Assembly: GCF_900048035.1 (NCBI RefSeq)
Contig: NZ_LN999832.1
Coordinates: 434,001 to 498,000, forward strand
DNA from: Candidatus Gullanella endobia
GTDB lineage: Bacteria; Pseudomonadota; Gammaproteobacteria; Enterobacterales; Enterobacteriaceae
Reading direction: 5' to 3'
Length of the DNA: 64,000 nucleotides
Shown here: positions 55,675 through 64,000 of the stretch, piece by piece
Layout of the letters: each line of letters starts with the position of its first letter
Numbering within the stretch: the stretch's first letter is position 1
The notes under the pieces: model-generated
Seen by the model: only the letters and a program-made list of their open reading frames with translations
Databases searched by the model: none
What the model was told of the DNA's origin: nothing
Program-made: the position numbers and the translations under genes

Positions 55675-56652
55675 CTAAGCCTTTTCTACAGGAAAAGCAA
55701 TAACATCACTCAAACGATCGGTTTTAAGTGCTAGCATGATCAAACGATCTACACCTAATGCTACTCCAGAACATTCCGGCATACCATTAGCTAAAGCCGT
55801 CAGAAAATATTCATCAATAGGCTGAACATCTAACTTCATCGCTTCCCGTTTATAATTATTCTCTTCGAAACGTTGACGTTGCTCACACGAGTCGGTCAAT
55901 TCACAAAAACCATTAGCTAGCTCAATACCTTTAAAATACACTTCAAAACGATCTGAAACCCGATGATCTTCAGTATTGATTTTAGCTAGTGCAGCTTGAG
56001 AAGCTGGAAAATGATAAATAAAAGATGGTTTATCATGCCCGATATTTGGTTCTACTACCATCGTAAACAATAATTGTAATAGAGTATCGCAATCATCTTT
56101 TTCCGAAATTGATTCAATAAGATTGAATTTGATTGCTGCGTTATACAACTGCATTTTTTTAGCTGATAATGGATCAATTCCAATATGAGCAATAAAAACC
56201 TCTTGATAAGAAAGAATTTCTGCACTGTCACAATTAATGATTTTCTGTAAAAAATCATCAACTTCATTCATCAGGTTAAACATATCGTAATTAGTTCGAT
56301 ACCATTCAAGTATAGTAAACTCCGGATTATGATATCGACCGATTTCTTCATTACGAAAACTACGACACAGTTGAAAAATTGAGCCACTTCCAGATGCTAA
56401 AAGACGTTTCATATGATATTCTGGGCTAGTAATTAAGTAAAGCGGTATATGGTAGGCTGTTCTTGGTCCGATAAAACATGTTTTGAAGGGTACAATATGG
56501 ATATCTGTTACTGTAGTTTGACTCATCGCAGGTGTTTCTACCTCAAGCAATCCTCTGTCATTAAAAAACTGACGTATCTGATTTATAATCGCAGCGCGTT
56601 TTAATAAATTGTTAATAGATATGTTTGATTTCCAATCTGCTAAATTATTCAT
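55675..56652 (-). CDS. epmA: EF-P--(R)-beta-lysine ligase EpmA
   Basis: EpmA (GenX/PoxA) is a lysyl-tRNA-synthetase paralogue that joins beta-lysine to K34 of EF-P. The 325 aa protein equals E. coli. Class II motifs are present: [20 protein letters not shown] (motif 2) and [14 protein letters not shown] (motif 3), without the tRNA-anticodon domain of true LysRS. Its substrate EF-P and partner EpmB are encoded just downstream at 57-59 kb. Confidence 0.97.
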   Translation of the reverse strand: MNNLADWKSNISINNLLKRAAIINQIRQFFNDRGLLEVETPAMSQTTVTDIHIVPFKTCFIGPRTAYHIPLYLITSPEYHMKRLLASGSGSIFQLCRSFRNEEIGRYHNPEFTILEWYRTNYDMFNLMNEVDDFLQKIINCDSAEILSYQEVFIAHIGIDPLSAKKMQLYNAAIKFNLIESISEKDDCDTLLQLLFTMVVEPNIGHDKPSFIYHFPASQAALAKINTEDHRVSDRFEVYFKGIELANGFCELTDSCEQRQRFEENNYKREAMKLDVQPIDEYFLTALANGMPECSGVALGVDRLIMLALKTDRLSDVIAFPVEKA

Positions 56653-57134
56653 AGTTTTCCCTTTATTTAAATATGGTATTTAGTCTGCTTATTTTTCTAA
56701 GCTAGAAAATAAATATTGTATTATGTTTGACAATAATTATTTCGTTATCTTTTTATACGATTCATTTAATGAATAACTTTAATATAAGACTGCGTATCAT
56801 AATTTTGTAACACATACTTGTATGCTATAATTTAATTTACCGATTTTTAATCGGAATAAATTTTTTATTAATTATTATATAATTAGCAGATATATAATTA
56901 TTTATATTTGTTAATATTAAATTAACTTCTTTATAAGAAATTCAAATAGAGATATTTGCTTATTTTTATTGATGACTTAGCCGATTTGACTTCGATAAAA
57001 TACTACTGTTACTATTTATAGGTATAGATAGTATTATCTGTATCAATAATTTTTAATGTTTAAAATAGTGAACATAAAAAATTTTCTTATCGTTCTCTAT
57101 TTTTAGAATTATATATTTTACTTTCGTTTAAATA
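56653..57134. other. Spacer between epmA and efp
   Basis: 482 nt without a gene. In E. coli frdABCD, ampC and other genes lie between; nothing of them is readable. Confidence 0.6.
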
Positions 57135-57701
57135 TTATTTAATACGAGAAATATACTCACCGGAACGGGTATCTACCTTGATAACTTCACCAACTTGCAA
57201 AAAAATTGGTACTTTTACTATTGCACCGGTAGTTAACATAGCCAGTTTTCCACTAGTATTAATACTGTCATTTTTCATAAATGAATCAATTTTTATAATT
57301 TTTAGCTCTACGAATTTAGGTGGTATAATTAAAATTGGTTGACTATTCCATAAAGTCAGAACACATTCTGCCTGTTCTACCAGCCATTTAGCATTTTCAC
57401 CTATTATTTTAGTATCAACAGTTAACTGTTCAAAATTTTCATTATTCATAAAATACCAAAATTCACCATCGTTGTATAGATAAGTTAGTTTTATATCTAT
57501 TACATCAGCAACTTCTAATGAATCACTAGATTTAAAAGTTTTTTCCAAAATTTTTCCTGAAAATAGTTTACGAAAACGAACTCGATTAAACGCTTGACCT
57601 TTTCCAGGTTTTACAAATTCATTATCAATGATTATACATGGCTCACCATCAAATATAATTTTAAGACCAGTACGAAATTCATTGGTATTATAAGATGTCA
57701 T
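57135..57701 (-). CDS. efp: Translation elongation factor P
   Basis: EF-P rescues ribosomes stalled on polyproline runs. The product from [20 protein letters not shown] has 188 aa, as in E. coli. The modified lysine is K34 in [13 protein letters not shown], and the two C-terminal OB domains are complete to [12 protein letters not shown] 57701 has GAGG 6 nt upstream; a TTG four codons earlier is not supported. It is divergent from epmB across only 32 bp, so the two promoters must overlap each other or the coding starts. Confidence 0.97.
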   Translation of the reverse strand: MTSYNTNEFRTGLKIIFDGEPCIIIDNEFVKPGKGQAFNRVRFRKLFSGKILEKTFKSSDSLEVADVIDIKLTYLYNDGEFWYFMNNENFEQLTVDTKIIGENAKWLVEQAECVLTLWNSQPILIIPPKFVELKIIKIDSFMKNDSINTSGKLAMLTTGAIVKVPIFLQVGEVIKVDTRSGEYISRIK

Positions 57702-57733
57702 AATAGTCCTCAATTTATTTTTTAAGCTAAACT

Positions 57734-58759
57734 ATGAATATTATAATGCGAAATATACCAGTTAAAGAAGATTGGTTGCATCAACTTGCAAATGTAATTA
57801 CAGATCCAATGCAACTTCTTCAGTTTTTAAAACTAGATGGACATTCTAGATTACGAGAAAGTGTAGAAGCGCGACGCCTATTTCCTTTTCGAGTTCCCCG
57901 AACTTTTGTATCGCGTATGATTCCAGGAGACCCGGAAGATCCACTGCTTTGCCAAGTGATTACAGCACGTGAAGAATTTAATCTAATACCAGGCTACAAA
58001 ACTGACCCGTTAGATGAACAAAATAATTTAGTGCCTGGATTGTTGCATAAATATAAAAACCGCGCATTAATGTTGATAAAAAGTAGCTGTGCAGTCAATT
58101 GTCGCTATTGTTTTCGACGCTATTTTCCTTATCAAAAAAATCAAGGAAATAAAATAAACTTGCTTCGCGCTGTAGATTACATTCGTCATCACCCTGAATT
58201 AAATGAAATTATCCTTTCTGGTGGTGATCCATTAATGGCTAAAGATCATGAATTAGACAAAATTTTAAATCTGTTAGAAGAGATTCCACATATAAATATA
58301 TTGCGTATTCACAGTCGATTACCAGTTGTGATTCCATCCCGTATTACTACATATTTATGTAACCGATTAGCTAACAGTCGACTTAAAATAGTCTTAGTAA
58401 TGCATATCAATCATGCACGTGAAATAGATACTACTTTATGTGAGAGTATAACACGTTTACGTAATGCACGATTAACTTTGCTTAACCAAAGCGTCTTACT
58501 TCGTGGTATTAATGATAACGCTGATACACTAGCGAAATTGAGTGAAACTTTATTTGCAGCTGGTATCCTTCCCTATTATTTGCATATGTTAGATAAAGTT
58601 CAAGGAACAGCACATTTTATGGTTGAAGATAAAAAAGCGAAGGAAATTATAAAGCAACTACTAGGAAAAGTTTCAGGTTATCTAGTACCTCGATTAGTTC
58701 GAGAAATCAACGGTGAGCAAAGTAAAACGTTAATAGATCTACAGTTGAAGCAACACTAA
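57734..58759 (+). CDS. epmB: Lysine 2,3-aminomutase EpmB for EF-P modification
   Basis: EpmB (YjeK) is a radical-SAM, PLP-dependent enzyme that converts L-lysine to (R)-beta-lysine for EF-P. The 341 aa protein (E. coli 342) has the iron-sulfur cysteines C119, C123 and C126 (SSCAVNCRYCFRRYF), the SAM-binding GGDP (LSGGDPLMAKDHEL) and, near the end, SKTLIDLQLKQH with the likely PLP lysine. It completes the efp-epmA-epmB set. Confidence 0.97.
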   Translation: MNIIMRNIPVKEDWLHQLANVITDPMQLLQFLKLDGHSRLRESVEARRLFPFRVPRTFVSRMIPGDPEDPLLCQVITAREEFNLIPGYKTDPLDEQNNLVPGLLHKYKNRALMLIKSSCAVNCRYCFRRYFPYQKNQGNKINLLRAVDYIRHHPELNEIILSGGDPLMAKDHELDKILNLLEEIPHINILRIHSRLPVVIPSRITTYLCNRLANSRLKIVLVMHINHAREIDTTLCESITRLRNARLTLLNQSVLLRGINDNADTLAKLSETLFAAGILPYYLHMLDKVQGTAHFMVEDKKAKEIIKQLLGKVSGYLVPRLVREINGEQSKTLIDLQLKQH

Positions 58760-58881
58760 AACAATTGATTATACATTTTCTAAAAATACAGGCTATTTCG
58801 CTTAGTATATTTTTAATCTGATATAATTTTTAAAAACTAATTTGTATTTTTTATTACACAATTACTAAATAATTTATAGTT

Positions 58882-58905
58882 ATTTTATAAAAATTTTTAT
58901 AAAAT
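58882..58905. repeat. 24-bp perfect palindrome between epmB and groL
   Basis: ATTTTATAAAAA followed directly by its reverse complement TTTTTATAAAAT. It adjoins the groL terminator and carries the T-rich part of its downstream side, so it may simply be part of the termination region. Confidence 0.6.
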
Positions 58906-58910
58906 AAATA

Positions 58911-58933
58911 AAACCCCCGATTAACGGGGGTTT
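58911..58933 (-). terminator. Terminator of groES-groEL
   Basis: AAACCCCCG / CGGGGGTTT forms a perfect 9-bp GC-rich stem with a 5-nt loop, 18 nt after the groL stop; on the minus strand a T-rich tract (TTTTATTTATTTT) follows. epmB ends 150 nt away on the other strand, so it could serve both convergent genes. Confidence 0.9.
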
Positions 58934-58951
58934 TATTAACTACTAAGGTAA

Positions 58952-60613
<1,662 letters not shown>

Positions 60614-60637
60614 TCAGTTCAGATGATTACGCGTAAG

Positions 60638-60952
<315 letters not shown>

Positions 60953-61014
60953 TCAGTATCAGTTTTTTGAAATGAATGCCTAGCATAATGTTACGCCTAG
61001 CTTCGTACTGGTTA

Positions 61015-61046
61015 AGATGGGGTCATTAAAGAAAGCTTCAAGGGGA
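61015..61046 (-). promoter_or_regulatory. Sigma32 heat-shock promoter of groES-groEL
   Basis: On the minus strand TCCCCTTGAA (61046-61037), a 14-nt spacer and CCCCATCT (61022-61015) match the sigma32 consensus almost perfectly and resemble the E. coli groE promoter. The expected start near 61008 gives a leader of roughly 77 nt. It is embedded in very AT-rich DNA, which underlines its conservation. Confidence 0.88.
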
Positions 61047-61275
61047 TTTTTTTTTTTTTTATTTAATCGATCAGATTTTAACCATAAGGAATATATTAAA
61101 ATATATTAGTTTACGAATTTACATATTTCTTATTATATTTATATTGTATTGCTTTTTCATTGTTCTTGCTACGGCTTCTTACTTAAGTTGTTATAATTAT
61201 ATTACTATTCGAAGCTTCTATCCCTGATCTTATGGGATTTTATAGGATTTATGCTAGAAGCATTTAATATAATTA

Positions 61276-61325
61276 TATATAATGATATGTAATAATATAA
61301 TATATAATGATATGTAATAATATAA
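61276..61325. repeat. Tandem duplication, 2 x 25 bp
   Basis: Two exact, adjacent copies of a 25-bp unit (61276-61300 and 61301-61325), starting TATATAATGATATGTAATAA. Exact identity in freely drifting DNA points to a recent slippage duplication. Confidence 0.9.
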
Positions 61326-61467
61326 TCAACTCTATTTTAGAAATAAAAAAGTTTTAATTATCTCGTTCTTATTATTTTTTCTTTCTATTCGGGAATATCG
61401 CTAGTATTTGTTAATTAGATTAGATATAAATCTGCTTTATTTTGATATCAATGATTTCCTAACAAGG

Positions 61468-61489
61468 ATACTATTATTGCTAATAGTAT
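61468..61489. repeat. 9-bp perfect inverted repeat
   Basis: ATACTATTA and TAATAGTAT around a TTGC loop, 13 bp before the larger inverted repeat at 61503-61547. Confidence 0.75.
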
Positions 61490-61502
61490 TTATCAACTTG
61501 TC

Positions 61503-61547
61503 AACATATATGTTGAATATATTATCTATATATTCAACATATATGTT
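61503..61547. repeat. 20-bp perfect inverted repeat with nested palindromes
   Basis: Arms of 20 bp (61503-61522 and 61528-61547) are exact reverse complements around a 5-nt loop. Each arm begins or ends with AACATATATGTT, itself a 12-bp palindrome, so the element contains the same dyad twice, 33 bp apart centre to centre. It lies about 570 nt upstream of groS with no gene on either side within 450 bp. It is the longest perfect stem I found in the window. Confidence 0.9.
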
Positions 61548-63272
61548 ATTAAAATGACAGAACATATTAATCTATTTCATTAATAAAAATAATTTAAATA
61601 AAAAAAATCATATCTAAAATAAAGATATATCTAGATTTTTATTAAAAACAGTTGCTTTTAATCAAAAGATCATAATCTTATGATTTTTATGATGATATTG
61701 GTATTTATGCTCTGTTCTCTGCATAGAGAATTATATGTATTTATGATTTAATTAAGAAATAAAAAATTTGCTACGCACCGAAGAATTTCCTCTTGAGGCA
61801 GATTTTAAAAAATTGTTATCAGTACCTGACTTGATATTATCTTATAAATGTAAATATAATACATATTAGTAAAAGAAAATCTTTCATGTTAACAATTTAA
61901 ATAAATATTATTAAAAAATTTGATTGATATTATTTCTGATTACTAATTTTAGATTATGTTTATCATATTATTTAAGATAATATCTTAGTTTTTAAGATAT
62001 TAAAACACTTATCTTTTAAACAAGCTGTAATCTGAAATAATTTGCTAGTATTCTCTTCATAAACATAAATTAATTGAAAAATAATTTATCTAATATTAGC
62101 TAATATCCTTTTTAATGTTAATATCTTTTTTAAATATTTGCTAAATTGTATTCCATATCATAGAATGAAAATTAAGTATACTTTAAAATAATTAGTAATT
62201 ATATTTTATATATCATAATCAACATTAAAAATAGAAACTAGTTCATTGAAGTTAAATATTATTTATTATTAATACAGATTTAGTTATTAATCAATCTTTT
62301 TTTCAAATATTTTATTTTATTAATAAATTAATAATAATGTTTAAGACAGTTTAAACAAAATGTATTAAAAAGATTATTCTTAATGATTATAATTTGTAGT
62401 AGTCTACTAATTATTACATATCTAAATAATGTTTTTAAATAAAATTTAACGTTACTAGAACAAAAATAAAATACTATCTCAATAATATATTGTTATATAT
62501 TTTATGTGTTCTAATAGTAACGTGAAGTAAAACGCAAAGTAAATATAATACTTATCAGTATTTATATATAAGTATATAAGGTATACATAGAATATTAAAC
62601 AATATTCAAATAGATAATCTATCTATACTTCTATACTATCCACAGTATATATAGCATATAGGATAACCTGGAAGGTTTTTCACAATGCAGATAATGCTTA
62701 AATCAATACGATAATCTGATAATTGTTAATTGATAAAATTTTTATATACTTTGTATTGTTTTTTCAGAATAAAAGTACTCTGCTATACTCTATTTCTAGT
62801 ATAGAAGCTCCTACAAAAATAGGACGAATTGGAATTATTTATTAAAAATATACAACCTAAACGCTTTATCTTGCCTATTATAAGTGGATATTCCGATTAT
62901 TTATCATGGCTGAATAGTATTTTATTGCTATTATTTATTACTACTACTCATATTACTTTAACAAAAATATATGTAATTTAGTAATTTAAGCTTATTTACT
63001 TAAAAGTAATTTTTTACAAATGTTATTAACAATAGTCGATTAATTCACATTTTCGTTAACGAAGTTGTCTATATTACTAGCTAAAAATAAAATTTACGTT
63101 ATAATTCTATTTTAGTGTTATATTACCATAAGTTTAATAATATATAGAAATACATATTTATATGAATTCTGACTAAAAAATTATCAATTAACATTATTTT
63201 CGAATATTTCTAAAATAAACTAGTTGAAAATATAAAGTCATGTATAGTATATTCTAAATACGAATATATATA

Positions 63273-63281
63273 TGGTATAGT
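63273..63281 (+). promoter_or_regulatory. Extended -10 promoter for tRNA-Phe
   Basis: TGG directly before TATAGT forms an extended -10 element ending 10 nt before the tRNA. TTCTAA with an 18-nt spacer is the only -35 candidate and is poor. Confidence 0.45.
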
Positions 63282-63291
63282 ACAATTCACT

Positions 63292-63364
63292 GCCCGGATA
63301 GCTCAGTCGGTAGAGCAGGGGACTGAAGATCCCCGTGTCCTTGGTTCAATTCCAAGTTCGGGCA
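63292..63364 (+). tRNA. pheU: tRNA-Phe (anticodon GAA)
   Basis: Acceptor GCCCGGA/TTCGGGC (one G-U), D arm AGCTCAGTCGGTAGAGC, anticodon arm GGGGA-CTGAAGA-TCCCC giving GAA, T arm CTTGG-TTCAATT-CCAAG. It lies upstream of groES where E. coli has pheU. After the discriminator A comes TAA, so CCA is not encoded. Confidence 0.97.
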
Positions 63365-63791
63365 TAATTCATTTCAAGTAATTATATCTAATTGAAAGCA
63401 AATGCTTAAGATTAAAGTATAACTCCTTATTATATGAATAATAAGTTACACCTTTTTCATACACATGCATATAAGAAGCAAAATGCTATAAGCACAACGC
63501 ATAATCTAATCTAACTATAAGTTTATACATAAAGCTCAGTTGATACTATTCTACCTCACTAAAAATTTAAACGCTGTTTAATTTTAGTATGAAGCTAACA
63601 GCTCTCATAACTTGAATAATTTTTACTTGAAATTAAGATAAAATTTATTGAAGATAGTTATAGTAGTCACTACTACTAATAGTAGTGACTGTTTAACTTC
63701 TTATCTATTAATCTAATATTAATAGAATTCAATACAATATAGATACTTTTAAAGCTAGATGAAAAGAATTTAGATTACTGAAAAGTATTAG
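63365..63791. other. Spacer between convergent tRNA-Phe and tRNA-Lys
   Basis: 427 nt without a gene; contains the perfect hairpin at 63665-63690. Confidence 0.7.
63665..63690. repeat. 11-bp perfect hairpin between two tRNAs
   Basis: AGTCACTACTA and TAGTAGTGACT around a CTAA loop. It lies between convergent tRNA-Phe and tRNA-Lys and could act as a bidirectional transcription stop or RNA 3'-end protector. No T-tract follows on either strand, so a classical terminator is unlikely. Confidence 0.6.
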
Positions 63792-63864
<73 letters not shown>

Positions 63865-64000
63865 AATGCAGCCCATTATTCTCTTAGCGAGAATAGCTTC
63901 AAACATTTTATATTAGTTGAAGAAAAAAGTAATCACGCTTCAATGATTAAAGTTAAACGATTGCTATAATATAGCATTACCTTAGTATCACTTGGATATT

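Larger units (their letters stand above)
61047..63291. other. Gene-free spacer upstream of groES
   Basis: 2.2 kb without a gene; E. coli has fxsA, aspA, dcuA, cutA, dsbD and others before the tRNA-Phe gene pheU. None is recognisable. It holds a 25-bp tandem duplication (61276-61325), two strong inverted repeats (61468-61489 and 61503-61547) and a small terminator-like stem (AACCT/AGGTT followed by T, about 62666-62682). Confidence 0.6.

Noticed and set aside
62635-62646. DnaA-box-like CTATCCACA, considered as a replication origin
   Set aside because: Single site with one mismatch; no cluster, no dnaA or gidA nearby, and similar words arise by chance (another near 1811).

Overview
The window looks like part of the chromosome of a host-restricted, genome-reduced gammaproteobacterium of the Enterobacterales, most likely an insect endosymbiont. 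The intact proteins align almost end to end with their Escherichia coli counterparts, and gene order still follows two E. coli chromosome blocks. Base composition is strongly AT-biased. By my count 38 protein genes and 4 tRNAs fill only about 53% of the 64 kb; the rest is very AT-rich spacer. I cannot name the species. The E. coli proteins used for comparison throughout are recalled from memory, not retrieved.

Layout. 1-4 kb: the 3' end of dnaJ, a 3.1 kb spacer and holD. 4.6-26.5 kb: a block collinear with E. coli 71 min, almost all on the minus strand: deaD, pnp, rpsO, truB, rbfA, infB, nusA, tRNA-Leu(GAG), secG, folP, ftsH, rlmE, greA, obgE, rpmA, rplU. 27-61 kb: a block collinear with E. 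coli 94-96 min: mpl, ppa, rplI-rpsR-priB-rpsF, rlmB, rnr, hflC-hflK, hfq, miaA, amiB-tsaE, tRNA-Gly, orn, psd, epmA, efp/epmB, groL-groS. 61-64 kb: spacer with tRNA-Phe and tRNA-Lys. The two blocks are far apart in E. coli and join here between about 26.5 and 27.2 kb.

The main hidden signal is that many spacers are readable gene fossils. Translating them in the strand and place where E. coli has a gene gives protein segments that still match, through stops and frameshifts: nlpI (between pnp and deaD), rimP (before nusA), glmM (between folP and secG), yhbY (between rlmE and greA), ispB (divergent from rplU), fbp (divergent from mpl), purA (after hflC), hflX (between hfq and hflK) and mutL (between amiB and miaA). 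rsgA and dacB are weaker candidates. The losses imply no local mismatch repair (mutL), no AMP synthesis from IMP (purA), no UDP-GlcNAc precursor step (glmM), no quinone side chain (ispB) and no gluconeogenic FBPase (fbp), unless other loci, the host or a partner symbiont supply them.

What remains is mainly information processing and protein quality control: ribosomal proteins, initiation and elongation factors (IF-2, RbfA, and EF-P with both of its modifying enzymes), rRNA and tRNA modification (TruB, RlmB, RlmE, MiaA, TsaE), RNA decay (PNPase, RNase R, oligoribonuclease, DeaD, Hfq), chaperones and proteases (GroES/EL, DnaJ, FtsH with HflK/HflC). A little envelope metabolism is kept (Psd, AmiB, Mpl). 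Heat-shock control appears retained: sigma32-type promoters precede groES and rlmE-ftsH. I found no CRISPR array, prophage, secretion system, toxin-antitoxin pair or new protein-coding system. The most unusual intact non-coding structures are a 20-bp perfect inverted repeat near 61.5 kb and a cluster of long perfect inverted repeats near 50.4-50.7 kb.
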